From positions 1 to 64,000 of the forward strand of contig NZ_JARGES010000046.1 in the NCBI RefSeq assembly GCF_029210365.1: a stretch of DNA of 64,000 bases. Direction: 5' to 3'. Numbering within the stretch: the first letter of the stretch is position 1; the number at the start of each line of letters is the position of its first letter. Both the position numbers and the translations under genes were made by a program. Below, one piece after another: positions 8,798 to 17,076 of the stretch. The notes beneath the pieces are model-generated. The model was not told the DNA's origin, ran no database searches, and saw nothing but the letters and a program-made list of their open reading frames with translations. Source of the stretch: Mesorhizobium sp. YIM 152430. GTDB taxonomy: Bacteria > Pseudomonadota > Alphaproteobacteria > Rhizobiales > Rhizobiaceae.

Positions 8798-10171
8798 TCA
8801 GTACGCAAACTCCATAAACGCCGGCTCGATCGACCCGCCCCAGCGCGTATGATACGCCCGCACCATCTCCTCCGCGCTCGTCGTGCCGCGCGCGATCACT
8901 TCGTCCAGCGGCGCGAGGAAGCCCGTCTCGTCATAGCCTTCGCGATTCCTGCGCGCCCGATTGGTCAGACCCATCCGCGAAATCGCCAGCACCTCGCGGC
9001 CGATCTCGCGCAGCGTGTGGTTGCGGAAAGGGGCCGTCAGCCCCTCGCGCGGCACCGCGTCGCGCTGCGCAAGACATTCCTGATATGTCCAATCGGCTGT
9101 CAGTTCCTCGGCCGCGTCCAGCGCCGCGTCGTCATAGAGCAGCCCGACCCAGAAGGCCGGCAGCGCGCAGATGCGCCGCCACGGCCCGCCATCGGCCCCG
9201 CGCATTTCGAGAAAGCGCTTCAGCCGCACGTCGGGAAACAGCGTGGAAAGATGGTTCGCCCAGTCGCCCATCGTCGGCAGGCCATCGGGGATTTCGTCTC
9301 TCAGCGCGCCGTCCATCAACTCGCGGAAAGTGACATGGGTGACGTCGAAATAGCGCCCCTCGCGGATCAGGAAATACATCGGCACGTCGAGCGCCCATTC
9401 GACGTAATCGGCAAAGCCGAAATCGCGGGCAAAGCACATTTCCAGCATTCCGGCGCGCGCATTGTCCGTGTCGCGCCAGATCTCGCCGCGCCAGCTTTGC
9501 AGGCCGTTCGGCTTTCCCTCGGTAAACGGCGAATTGGCGAAAAGAGCCGTGGAAAGCGGCTGCAATTTCAGCGAAACCTGCATCTTGCGCCGCATGTCCT
9601 CTTCGGACGCGAAGTCGAGATTCACCTGGATGGTGCAGGTCCTGTACATCATGTCGAGGCCGTGGCTGCCGACCTTGGGCATGTAGGCGGTCATGATGTC
9701 GTAGCGCGATTTGGGCATACGCGGCGTTTCGGCCAGCGTCCATTTCGGGCTGCCGCCGAGGCCGAGGAAGCGGATGCCGAGCGGTTCGGCGATCTGGCGA
9801 AGCTGCGCCAGATGCGCATTGCCCTCGCGGCAGGTCTGGTGGATGGTTTCCAGCGGCGCGCCGGACAGTTCGAACTGCCCGCCCGGCTCGAGCGAGATGG
9901 CGCCCTGTCCGGTCGGCTCGACGAGCCCGATGATGTGCCCGGCATCGACGATCGGGTCCCAGCCAAGCGTCTTCTGCATCCCTTCGAGCAGCGCCCTGAT
10001 CCCCTTGTCGCCGCCATAGGGAACCGGCGAATGGCCGTCGACATAGAAGGGAAACTTCTCGTGCTCGGTCCCGATCCGCCACTTGTCCTTGGGCTTGCAG
10101 CCTTCGGCGAGGTGAGCGACGAGCTCCGATTTTTCTTCGATCGGCCGGAAATCGGTCGTGTCGCGTGCCAT
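8798..10171 (-). CDS. gshA: glutamate-cysteine ligase (plant/proteobacterial GCS2 type)
   Basis: A 457-residue cytosolic enzyme joining glutamate and cysteine in ATP-dependent glutathione synthesis. Family signatures visible are KWRIGTEHEKF near the N-terminus, ISLEPGGQFELSG, and MYRTCTIQVNLDFASEEDM in the middle. The length matches the alphaproteobacterial and plant-type ligases rather than the E. coli enzyme. The frame is open 20 codons upstream, but MARDTTDF at 10171 is the usual N-terminus. It is followed on the same strand, upstream in the DNA, by rsmE, a gene order common in Hyphomicrobiales. Confidence 0.93.
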   Translation of the reverse strand: MARDTTDFRPIEEKSELVAHLAEGCKPKDKWRIGTEHEKFPFYVDGHSPVPYGGDKGIRALLEGMQKTLGWDPIVDAGHIIGLVEPTGQGAISLEPGGQFELSGAPLETIHQTCREGNAHLAQLRQIAEPLGIRFLGLGGSPKWTLAETPRMPKSRYDIMTAYMPKVGSHGLDMMYRTCTIQVNLDFASEEDMRRKMQVSLKLQPLSTALFANSPFTEGKPNGLQSWRGEIWRDTDNARAGMLEMCFARDFGFADYVEWALDVPMYFLIREGRYFDVTHVTFRELMDGALRDEIPDGLPTMGDWANHLSTLFPDVRLKRFLEMRGADGGPWRRICALPAFWVGLLYDDAALDAAEELTADWTYQECLAQRDAVPREGLTAPFRNHTLREIGREVLAISRMGLTNRARRNREGYDETGFLAPLDEVIARGTTSAEEMVRAYHTRWGGSIEPAFMEFAY

Positions 10172-10285
10172 GAAGTGTCCCCGGTCCCGAAGCTTGCGAA
10201 AGGATGTGGGTCTGTTGGCCGCAAATGCCATCCCCGATCAAGCGAAAAATCCTGACCGCTGCGTCAATGCGGGTTGATGAGGCCC

Positions 10286-11020
10286 TCACCAATCCCCGAT
10301 CGTCGCCTGGATCACCGCCAGCGCCGCCACCGCCGCCGTATCCGCCCGCAATATCCGAGGCCCCAGTGGAATCGCCGTGACGAAATCGAGCGCCCGCAAC
10401 TGGCGACGCTCGTCTTCGGAAAACCCGCCCTCCGGCCCGACGATCAGCGCCAGTCTCCGCCCCTTCAATCCGATCAGCGCATCCACCGGGTTGTCCCCCG
10501 CCGCGCTCTCGTCGCAGAAGATCAGCGCCCGGCTTCCGTCCCACTCCGCCAGCAACCTGTCCAGCTTCACCGGCGCGCGAACCTGCGGCACTGCCAGCAC
10601 GCCGCATTGCTCGGCCGCTTCGATCGCATTCGCCTGAAGGCGCTCCGTGCCGATCTTGGCCATCTGCGTGTGCTGCGTGATGACCGGTTGCAGCACGCCC
10701 GCGCCCATCTCGACGGCCTTTTGAATCATGTAGTCCAGCCGCCCGGCCTTGATCGGCGCGAAGCAGTAGACGAGGTCGGGCGTTGCCGGTTGCGGGAGCG
10801 TCTGCTCGGCGAGCGCCAGCGTCACGCTCTTTTTCGAAACCGTGGCGATGACGGCCCGCCACTCGCCGTCGCGTCCGTTGAAGACGAGCACGTCGCCGCG
10901 CTCGCGCATCCGCATGACATGGGTGAGGTAGTGGCTCTGCTGCGCCGAAAGGGCGACCGTCCCGTTTTCGGAAAGGCCGCCCTCGACGAAGAGCCGTTGC
11001 ATCTTGTAGTTGGCGCGCAT
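10286..11020 (-). CDS. rsmE: 16S rRNA m3U1498 methyltransferase
   Basis: A 244-residue RsmE protein of the SPOUT methyltransferase superfamily. It has an N-terminal PUA-like region ([22 protein letters not shown]) and the C-terminal trefoil-knot SAM site with the diagnostic [13 protein letters not shown] motif and [11 protein letters not shown]. It methylates U1498 in the decoding centre of the small ribosomal subunit. It lies 114 bases upstream of gshA on the same strand, so the two may be co-transcribed. Confidence 0.96.
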   Translation of the reverse strand: MRANYKMQRLFVEGGLSENGTVALSAQQSHYLTHVMRMRERGDVLVFNGRDGEWRAVIATVSKKSVTLALAEQTLPQPATPDLVYCFAPIKAGRLDYMIQKAVEMGAGVLQPVITQHTQMAKIGTERLQANAIEAAEQCGVLAVPQVRAPVKLDRLLAEWDGSRALIFCDESAAGDNPVDALIGLKGRRLALIVGPEGGFSEDERRQLRALDFVTAIPLGPRILRADTAAVAALAVIQATIGDW

Positions 11021-11076
11021 GGCGAACCAGATGGCGCAGGGGCCGGCCCGCGGTCAAGAGCGGGCCGGCGCCGAAC

Positions 11077-11499
11077 TCACTCGGCGGGCGCTTCGTCCGT
11101 CTGTTCGGCAGGCGCCGCGCGCTCGGCCTTGCCGGTCCGGTTGCCGCGCTCGCCGCGCATTGCGCCGCGGAACGGACGATCCTCCCGGGTCAGCATCCCG
11201 TCCTCGTTGCGGTCCATTCGCGCGAATTGGCGCTCGACGCGGTTGTCGATGCCGGCGAGGAACTCCTCGCGCGAAATCTGCCCGTCGCCATCGGCGTCGA
11301 GCCGGTCGAAGCGGGCTTCAGTGCGTTCCGTGACGAAGGCGGCGAAGCGTTCCCGGTCGACGCCGTCGGCACGGATTTCCTTGCGCAACTCGCGCATCAT
11401 CTGGCGCGGCGACTGGTCGCCTTGTGCCGCGTCCTGCGCGAAGGCGGCGGTCGAAGCGGCGAAGCTGGTGATTAGCACGGCGGCGATGGTCTTCTTCAT
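11077..11499 (-). CDS. exported EF-hand calcium-binding protein
   Basis: A 140-residue protein with a typical signal peptide (MKKTIAAVLITSFAASTAAFAQ, cleavage after AFA). Two EF-hand loops follow, DADGDGQISREE and DRNEDGMLTRED, each with Asp/Asn at positions 1, 3 and 5 and Glu or Asp at 12. It is probably periplasmic and binds Ca2+. The tail is rich in Ala, Pro, Arg and Glu. I prefer ATG 11499, which exposes the signal peptide, over the open frame to 11529. Its role is unknown; such two-hand proteins are common in rhizobia. Confidence 0.85.
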   Translation of the reverse strand: MKKTIAAVLITSFAASTAAFAQDAAQGDQSPRQMMRELRKEIRADGVDRERFAAFVTERTEARFDRLDADGDGQISREEFLAGIDNRVERQFARMDRNEDGMLTREDRPFRGAMRGERGNRTGKAERAAPAEQTDEAPAE

Positions 11500-11572
11500 G
11501 GCAAATCCTCGTATGCGTTGTCCCTGCACGAGACTGTGCCTGCCGCAACCTTACGGCGAATTGTCCGCCGGA

Positions 11573-12223
11573 TTAATTCGCCGTAATGGGCCGCTTCAGT
11601 TCCTGCCGCTCGCGCTCCACCTCGGCGCGGCAGATGCAGCCCTCGATATGGTCGTTGACCAGCCCCATCGCCTGCATGAACGCATAGACCGTCGTCGGCC
11701 CGACGAAGCTCCAGCCCTTTTTCTTGAGAATTTTCGATAGGCGCGTCGACACCTCCGTCTTCGGGTTGGCCCTGAGCGCATCGAAATCGAAGACCGCCGG
11801 CCGCTCATGCGGCTGCGGCTCGAACGACCAGAAGAATGCCGCCAGCGAGCCGTGCTCGTCGCAAAGGTCCACCGCGCGGCGCGCATTGTTGTAGACCGAG
11901 GCGATCTTGCCGCGATGGCGGATGATGCCGGCATTTTGCAGATGCCGATCGATCTCGCTGTCGGGCCTTGCCGCCAGAACGCGGAAATCGAATCCGTCGA
12001 ACGCCTCGCGGAAATTCTCGCGCTTGCGCAGGATCGTCAGCCACGACAATCCCGATTGGAATCCTTCGAGGCACAGCTTTTCGAACAGCCTGATGTCGGC
12101 CGTCACCGGCCGTCCCCATTCGGTGTCGTGATAGGTCTGGTAATCCGGCAGATTGCCGTGCCACGCACAGCGCAACCGGCCGTCCTCGCCCTCGATCAGC
12201 CCAGCAATATCTGCCGCCATCAT
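11573..12223 (-). CDS. tag: DNA-3-methyladenine glycosylase I
   Basis: A 216-residue base-excision repair enzyme that removes 3-methyladenine from DNA. Signatures are RCAWHGN and DYQTYHDTEWG near the N-terminus, FQSGLSW and ILRKRENFREAF in the core, SFVGPTTVYAFMQAMGLVNDH, and the C-terminal DHIEGCICR. The Cys/His pairs near both ends match the zinc ligands of E. coli Tag. GAGGAAAA precedes the ATG at 12223; the open frame runs further to 12280. It is divergent from the L,D-transpeptidase gene. Confidence 0.94.
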   Translation of the reverse strand: MMAADIAGLIEGEDGRLRCAWHGNLPDYQTYHDTEWGRPVTADIRLFEKLCLEGFQSGLSWLTILRKRENFREAFDGFDFRVLAARPDSEIDRHLQNAGIIRHRGKIASVYNNARRAVDLCDEHGSLAAFFWSFEPQPHERPAVFDFDALRANPKTEVSTRLSKILKKKGWSFVGPTTVYAFMQAMGLVNDHIEGCICRAEVERERQELKRPITAN

Positions 12224-12392
12224 CTTGTTTTTCCTCGTTAACGCCGCATTCACCACCGCCATGAACCGGCCGGTAACCACAACTCAAGCTTTACGCGAAG
12301 AACGGCATTTTATGAAAGCGGATTCACGTTTTCGTGGCGGCCGCTCCTGACAATGCCCGGTGAGACGACAGTCAGTTCAGGTGAGACCGTCC

Positions 12393-13163
12393 ATGAAATC
12401 CATTCTCCTTTGCGCGGCCTTGGCCGTGCTTTTGCCGGCCTCGGCCGTGGCGCAGGACCGTTATGTCGAGCGTCCGCCGCTGGTCGTCAGTCCCGATCTT
12501 TCGGCTCCCTGGGTCATGCAGTTGCAGCGCGCCCCGCAGGGGGCTCCGATCCGCGAGCGCAGCGTCCGGCGCCAAATCGCGCCCGGCGCGCGCATGGCCG
12601 TCGGGCCCGCGCCCATCATCCGCACGCGCCCGACTGTCCTGGCCCCCGATCCGGTTCACACGACCGCGATGGCGCCCGCCGCACCGCGCGGCGCCGCGCC
12701 ACAGATGGACCCGATCTTCCTGCCGCAGGAAGTCGCCTATACGGGACGCGAGAAGCCCGGCACCATCGTCATCGATACCGGCGCCAAGTTCCTCTATCTT
12801 GTGCAGGAAGGCGGCACCGCGCGGCGCTATGGCGTCGGCGTCGGCAAGGAAGGCTTTTCCTGGCGCGGTTCGGAAACCATCACCCGCAAGGCCGAATGGC
12901 CGGGCTGGACGCCGCCGGCGGCCATGATCGCGCGCGAACGCGCCAAGGGCCGCATCCTGCCCGCGCACATGCCCGGCGGGCCTGAAAATCCGCTTGGCGC
13001 CCGCGCGCTCTATCTCGGCTCGACGCTCTACCGCATCCACGGCACCAATGCGCCCTGGACCATCGGCCAGGCGGTCTCGTCGGGTTGCATCCGGATGCGC
13101 AACGAAGACGTCACCGACCTTTACGAACGCGTCAAAGTCGGTACAAGGGTCGTGGTTTCATAA
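12393..13163 (+). CDS. L,D-transpeptidase (YkuD domain)
   Basis: A 256-residue exported protein with signal peptide (MKSILLCAALAVLLPASAVA). After a Pro/Arg-rich linker, residues about 120-256 form the YkuD catalytic domain with IHGTNAPWTIGQAVSSG and GCIRMRNEDV, containing the catalytic His and Cys. It should form 3-3 cross-links in peptidoglycan or attach proteins to it in the periplasm. The ATG at 12393 is chosen because it begins the signal peptide; an upstream in-frame GTG at 12360 does not. It is a single gene ending in a bidirectional terminator. Confidence 0.93.
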   Translation: MKSILLCAALAVLLPASAVAQDRYVERPPLVVSPDLSAPWVMQLQRAPQGAPIRERSVRRQIAPGARMAVGPAPIIRTRPTVLAPDPVHTTAMAPAAPRGAAPQMDPIFLPQEVAYTGREKPGTIVIDTGAKFLYLVQEGGTARRYGVGVGKEGFSWRGSETITRKAEWPGWTPPAAMIARERAKGRILPAHMPGGPENPLGARALYLGSTLYRIHGTNAPWTIGQAVSSGCIRMRNEDVTDLYERVKVGTRVVVS

Positions 13164-13239
13164 ATTCCCGGAGAGGGGAAAGCGGGCATCGGGGGACGGT
13201 GACCGCGGCGACGGCAAGAACAATCAGAACCGTCGCTTG

Positions 13240-13275
13240 AAGGGCAGTGCGATTCGTCGCGCTGCCCTTTCGCTT
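13240..13275. terminator. bidirectional terminator between the L,D-transpeptidase gene and glcF
   Basis: A 12-bp stem with one G-T pair (AAGGGCAGTGCG at 13240-13251 with CGCGCTGCCCTT at 13258-13269) and a 6-base loop, followed by TCGCTTTTC. It lies between two convergent genes and 2-8 bases from the glcF stop codon. Confidence 0.75.
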
Positions 13276-13276
13276 T

Positions 13277-14605
13277 TCATTCAGCGGCTTCCATCTTCCG
13301 CGCCTGCGGCACCCCCGCCGGCTTCGGCCCGCCATACGCCCAGTCGAGCAGCGCCACCGTATGCACGATCGGCAGCTTTGACCCCGACGCGATCTGCGTC
13401 ATGCAGCCGATATTGCCGGTCGCGACGAGGTCGGCCCCCGTCGCCTCGATATTCGCCACCTTGCGATCCCGAAGCCTGGCGGAGATCTCCGGCTGCAGGA
13501 TGTTGTACGTTCCCGCCGACCCGCAGCATAGATGCGCCTCGCGCGGCTCGCGCACGACGAACCCCGCCGCCTGCAACAGCGCCTTGGGCAGGCTCGTGAT
13601 CTTCTGCCCATGCTGCATCGAACAGGCGGAGTGATAGGCGACGGTGAGTCCCGGCCTCACTGTCGCAGCCGGCAGGTCCAGTCCGGCGAGATATTCCGTC
13701 ACGTCCTTCGCCAGCGCCGACACCCGCTCCGCCTTGTCCGCATAGGCAGCATCGAGCCGCAGCATGAAGCCGTAATCCTTGATCGTCGTTCCGCAGCCCG
13801 ATGCCGTGATGACGATGGCATCGAGGCCGCCCCGGTCGATCTCGCGGGTCCACGCATCGACATTCGCCCGCGCGAAGTCGAGCGCCTGTTCCTCGCGCCC
13901 CATGTGATGCGTCAGCGCCCCGCAGCACCCTTCGCCTTGCGGCACCACCACCTCGATGCCGAGCCGCGTCAAAAGCCGGACTGTCGCCTCGTTGATGCCG
14001 GGGTCGAGCACCGATTGCGCGCAGCCCGTCAGGATCGCGACGCGCCCGCGCCGTTCCGCGATGGCCGGATGCGTCGCCGGCATCGACATATCCGACGCGG
14101 GCGGAACGCTTTTCGGTGCAAGCGCCAGCATCGCGGCGATGGGCTTCAGACCGGGCACGGCGCGAAAAAGCCCGGCAAAGGCGCGGCCGATGCCGGCCAG
14201 CCTCAGGCTCGTGCGCATCCGGTCGGGATAGGGCAGGGTGGCGGCGAGCAGCCCGCGCACCAGCCGGTCCATCAAGGGCCTCTTATAGGTCTTCTCGATA
14301 TGCGCCCGCGCATGGTCGACGAGATGCATGTAGTGGACGCCGGACGGACAGGTCGTCATGCAGGAGAGGCAGGAGAGACAGCGGTCGACATGCGTCACCA
14401 CCGTCTCGTCGGCCGGCCGGTCGTTTTCCAGCATGTCCTTGATCAGGTAGATGCGCCCGCGCGGACTGTCGAGTTCGTTGCCGAGCTCGACATAGGTCGG
14501 ACAGGTCGCCGTGCAGAACCCGCAATGGACGCAGGCCCGCAGGATCTTTTCCGATTCCGCCACATGCGGATCGGCGAGCTGCGCGAGGGAGAAATTCGTC
14601 TGCAT
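13277..14605 (-). CDS. glcF: glycolate oxidase iron-sulfur subunit
   Basis: A 442-residue protein. The N-terminal third carries two 4Fe-4S motifs (CVHCGFCTATCP and CLSCLSCMTTCP). The rest holds two cysteine-rich CCG domains (GCCGALTHHMG, CCGSAGTYN) that bind further Fe-S or haem-like clusters. With GlcD and GlcE it oxidises glycolate to glyoxylate at the membrane, passing electrons to the quinone pool. It is the last gene of the operon here. Its start lies 5 bases after the stop of a DUF5615 toxin-like gene that separates it from glcE, so its translation now depends on an operon carrying foreign-looking genes. Confidence 0.95.
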   Translation of the reverse strand: MQTNFSLAQLADPHVAESEKILRACVHCGFCTATCPTYVELGNELDSPRGRIYLIKDMLENDRPADETVVTHVDRCLSCLSCMTTCPSGVHYMHLVDHARAHIEKTYKRPLMDRLVRGLLAATLPYPDRMRTSLRLAGIGRAFAGLFRAVPGLKPIAAMLALAPKSVPPASDMSMPATHPAIAERRGRVAILTGCAQSVLDPGINEATVRLLTRLGIEVVVPQGEGCCGALTHHMGREEQALDFARANVDAWTREIDRGGLDAIVITASGCGTTIKDYGFMLRLDAAYADKAERVSALAKDVTEYLAGLDLPAATVRPGLTVAYHSACSMQHGQKITSLPKALLQAAGFVVREPREAHLCCGSAGTYNILQPEISARLRDRKVANIEATGADLVATGNIGCMTQIASGSKLPIVHTVALLDWAYGGPKPAGVPQARKMEAAE

Positions 14606-14610
14606 TCGTC

Positions 14611-14952
14611 TTAACGTCCCCTGACAGTCTGGTTCTCCCCGACCACGATCAGATCGCCGGGTTGCGCGCGGCCGACCGCTTCGGCGATCTCACGGAGAAA
14701 TGGACCCAGATCCTCAAATCGCTGCCGCGGTAGCACGACCAGGGCGAGACCGGTCTGCGTGATGTTCTGCTGATAGGAAAGGTTCTTGTCGCAGGTTATC
14801 AGGCAGGACAATCCTTGGCCGCGAATTCGATCGATCAATCGACCGTTCTGCAATCCCTTCCAGCCTCTGGGAAATCGCTGCACCGGGCAACCCAGTTCGC
14901 CGAGCGCCTTGACCAGTCGGACCGGAACGCCCTCATCGATGATGGCGCTCAA
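14611..14952 (-). CDS. DUF5615 PIN-like putative toxin
   Basis: A 113-residue protein of the DUF5615 PIN-like family. The N-terminal IIDEGVPVRLVKALGELG provides the first acidic metal-site residue, LITCDKNLSYQQ supplies the central Asp, and a hydrophobic LVVLP strand follows. It is paired with a DUF433 gene whose end it overlaps by 4 bases, the standard arrangement of the DUF433/DUF5615 antitoxin-toxin module. The expected activity is RNA cleavage held in check by the DUF433 partner, inferred from PIN-fold similarity. The module sits inside the glycolate oxidase operon between glcE and glcF. Confidence 0.8.
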   Translation of the reverse strand: MSAIIDEGVPVRLVKALGELGCPVQRFPRGWKGLQNGRLIDRIRGQGLSCLITCDKNLSYQQNITQTGLALVVLPRQRFEDLGPFLREIAEAVGRAQPGDLIVVGENQTVRGR

Positions 14953-15176
14953 GCCGCGCTCTTTTCGACCAGGCTGGCCAGATCGTCCGCCGCCAGACGG
15001 ATGGCCGCCTCAGCCTGATACCTCTCGACCGTCGGAAAATCATTGAGAAACGCGACGAGCGAGTCACCGGCCTCCAGATATTCGAACAACGCCGACACAG
15101 GCACGCGTGTGCCCTTGAACACGGCCGCGCCGGACACGATATCCGGATCGCTGCTGAGAATGTCCTCGACCTTCAT
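14949..15176 (-). CDS. DUF433 putative antitoxin
   Basis: A 75-residue protein of the DUF433 family (DPDIVSGAAVFKGTRVPVS, LFEYLEAGDSLVAFLNDFPT), a small winged-helix-like antitoxin commonly partnered with DUF5615 PIN-like toxins. ATG 15176 begins 24 bases after the glcE stop. Its end overlaps the toxin gene by 4 bases (ATGA), implying translational coupling. It is probably cotranscribed with the glc genes, because the short gap leaves little room for a promoter of its own. Confidence 0.82.
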   Translation of the reverse strand: MKVEDILSSDPDIVSGAAVFKGTRVPVSALFEYLEAGDSLVAFLNDFPTVERYQAEAAIRLAADDLASLVEKSAA

Positions 15177-15200
15177 CGCCCGCTCCTGAAAAGCCGCATG

Positions 15201-16403
15201 TTATCCCATCCTGCCGGGGTTCAATATCCCCTTCGGATCGAACTGGTCCTTCAGCCGCCGCGCCAAAGCGTCCAGCGCCCCCGCCTGCGGATGGAACACT
15301 TGGCTCCCCGCGCGCACCGGCCCGCTCGCGCGCACCAGCGTCGCATGGCCGCCGCCGAAATGCGCGATCAGGGCGCGCAGCCCCTCGGCCTCCGGCTCTG
15401 CCTCCATCCGCGCCCAGATCAGCCCGCCCTGCCAGTCGTAAAAGACGTCCGCACCGGCATGGAGCCGCAATTCGGCGACCATCTTCCACCCCTGGCTCGG
15501 CGCCATCGAAATCCGCCAGACTGGGCGGTCCGTGCCGTCGGCATAGGGCAGGCAATCGCGGATTTCCCGCCACACCTGACGCGACTGCGCCTCGTCCAGA
15601 ATCTCGATCCTGCCCTGCGGGGCAAGCAGACCCGTCAGCGTCGCAAGCCGATACTCGACCGACGGCCCGAAGCCTTCGAGGCGTAGAAGCGTCGAAGCCG
15701 GCCCCTTCAGCCCCCCGTCCAGCACTCGCCCGGTCACGTTCGGCGGCAGATGCGCGGCCGACGACACCTCTGCGCTCGATCCCATACCCGCCGCCATGGC
15801 GAACGCCGCCGGCCCGTCATCGAGCCCGCGAATGACGAAGGTCTTTTCTGTCTCGGCCGCCGGCAGCACCTTGAAGGTGAGGTCCGTGACGACGGCCAGC
15901 GTGCCCCACGAACCCGCCAGCCCCTTGGAAAGGTCGTAGCCGGTCACGTTCTTGACCACCCGCCCGCCGGACTTGAACGCCTCGCCGCGCCCCGAAACCG
16001 CATGGACGCCCAGAACATGATCCCGCGCCGCGCCCGATTTCAGCCGCCGCGGCCCCGAAAGGTTCGCCGCCAGCGCCCCGCCCACCGTCCCCCGGCCGGG
16101 CTCGTTGCCGAGCAGCGGCCCGTAATCCATCGGCTCGAACGCGAACTCCTGCCGGTGTTCTTTCAACAGCGCCTCGACCTCGCCGATCGGCGTCCCCGCC
16201 CGCGCCGAAAGCACCAGTTCCTCCGGCTCGTAGAGCGTCACGCCCGTCAGCCCCGAAAGATCGATCCCATGCTCCGCCTGCGCCGGCCGCCCGATCCCGC
16301 GTTTCGATCCATGTCCGATGATTTCCAGCGGCGCCTCTTCGGAAATCGCCCATTGCACGACATCGAGCGTTTCGGCTGCGGAGGAGGGGGTGAAGGTGGT
16401 CAT
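15201..16403 (-). CDS. glcE: glycolate oxidase FAD-binding subunit
   Basis: A 400-residue FAD-linked oxidase. The N-terminal half is a PCMH-type FAD-binding domain (LEIIGHGSKRGIGRP, LSGLTGVTLYEPEELVLSAR, GGRVVKNVTGYDLSKGLAGS). The C-terminal half is shorter than in GlcD, as expected for GlcE. It is a partner of GlcD and GlcF in glycolate dehydrogenase. I start it at the ATG at 16403 (MTTFTP); the two codons upstream (TTG, CTC) are open but unlikely. A palindromic repeat element lies between it and the DUF559 gene that follows glcD. Confidence 0.93.
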   Translation of the reverse strand: MTTFTPSSAAETLDVVQWAISEEAPLEIIGHGSKRGIGRPAQAEHGIDLSGLTGVTLYEPEELVLSARAGTPIGEVEALLKEHRQEFAFEPMDYGPLLGNEPGRGTVGGALAANLSGPRRLKSGAARDHVLGVHAVSGRGEAFKSGGRVVKNVTGYDLSKGLAGSWGTLAVVTDLTFKVLPAAETEKTFVIRGLDDGPAAFAMAAGMGSSAEVSSAAHLPPNVTGRVLDGGLKGPASTLLRLEGFGPSVEYRLATLTGLLAPQGRIEILDEAQSRQVWREIRDCLPYADGTDRPVWRISMAPSQGWKMVAELRLHAGADVFYDWQGGLIWARMEAEPEAEGLRALIAHFGGGHATLVRASGPVRAGSQVFHPQAGALDALARRLKDQFDPKGILNPGRMG

Positions 16404-16440
16404 GAGCAAACCCCCGCCTCATTCGGTAGCCGAAGCGCCG

Positions 16441-16593
16441 CCCCCTCTCCGTCTCGGGCTTCGCCCGAGCCACCTCTCCCCCGAAGGGGGCGAGGAAACC
16501 CAAGCTGGAGTAGCGCCGGCATCACGGCAGCTTTCCTCGCCCTCGCTTTGCGGGGGAGAGGTGGCTCGGGCGAAGCCCGAGACGGAGAGGGGG
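16441..16593. repeat. composite inverted-repeat element, full copy A
   Basis: A 153-bp element with perfect 42-bp inverted arms at 16441-16482 and 16552-16593 (outer end CCCCCTCTCCGTCTCGGG). Each arm contains its own small palindrome CTCGGGC-TTC-GCCCGAG. The 69-base centre includes GAAGGGGGCGAGGAAA and its loose complement TTTCCTCGCCCTCGC. The same arm occurs alone at 30129-30170 and in a diverged pair at 38503-38648. This is a REP/palindromic-unit type element, with no transposase, placed at the operon junction between the DUF559 gene and glcE. Confidence 0.9.
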
Positions 16594-16644
16594 CCGTGAC
16601 CTTCCCGAAACCCACGACATCAATCCATTTCGATCCAGCGGAAC

Positions 16645-17076
16645 TCACCTCCGCACCGCCTGCACGTACCGAACTTCGTGATTGTCCATTTCCCCAAGTC
16701 GCCCCTCGACCGCCGCCAGTATCGTTTCGCACACGCTAGCCCGATGCTTCAGCACATCCACGTTCCACAACCGCAGCACCGCGTACCCTTCCGCCCGCAT
16801 GAACCGATCTCGCCGTCTGTCATAGTTGGAATCCACATGCTGGCTGCCGTCGACCTCAACGATCAGTCTGGCATTTCGGCAGGCAAAATCGGCGAAATAC
16901 GGCCCGCATGGCATCTGGCGTATGAACTTATGCCCGCCAAGCTTCTTTGCCTTCAGTTCGGTCCAGAGAACGGCCTCGGCAATATTGTCGCCGCGACGCA
17001 AATCCCGCGCGCGGGCAATCGCCGCCGGCGCGCGGCGGGCAGTCGAGGACCGCTCATCCTGTAAATCCCGCCCCAT
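16645..17076 (-). CDS. DUF559 endonuclease-like protein
   Basis: A 143-residue protein of the DUF559 family, related to very-short-patch-repair (Vsr-like) nucleases. Conserved blocks are RARDLRRGDNIAEAVLWTEL, LGGHKFIRQMPCGPYFADF, and CRNARLIVEVDGSQH with the metal-binding E-x-D-x-x-x-H core near residues 74-80. VLRLWNVDVL follows, with a basic C-terminus. The start ATG at 17076 overlaps the glcD stop by one base (TGATG), so it is translationally coupled to glcD. Such genes are frequent single-gene inserts in rhizobial genomes; the biological substrate is unknown. Confidence 0.85.
   Translation of the reverse strand: MGRDLQDERSSTARRAPAAIARARDLRRGDNIAEAVLWTELKAKKLGGHKFIRQMPCGPYFADFACRNARLIVEVDGSQHVDSNYDRRRDRFMRAEGYAVLRLWNVDVLKHRASVCETILAAVEGRLGEMDNHEVRYVQAVRR

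Noticed and set aside
8774..10255. 493-codon plus-strand frame opposite gshA
   Set aside because: It is a mirror of the strong ligase gene and shows no recognisable motif.
16400..16732. 110-codon minus-strand frame over repeat copy A
   Set aside because: It is translation of the palindromic repeat, a known type of false gene in rhizobia.
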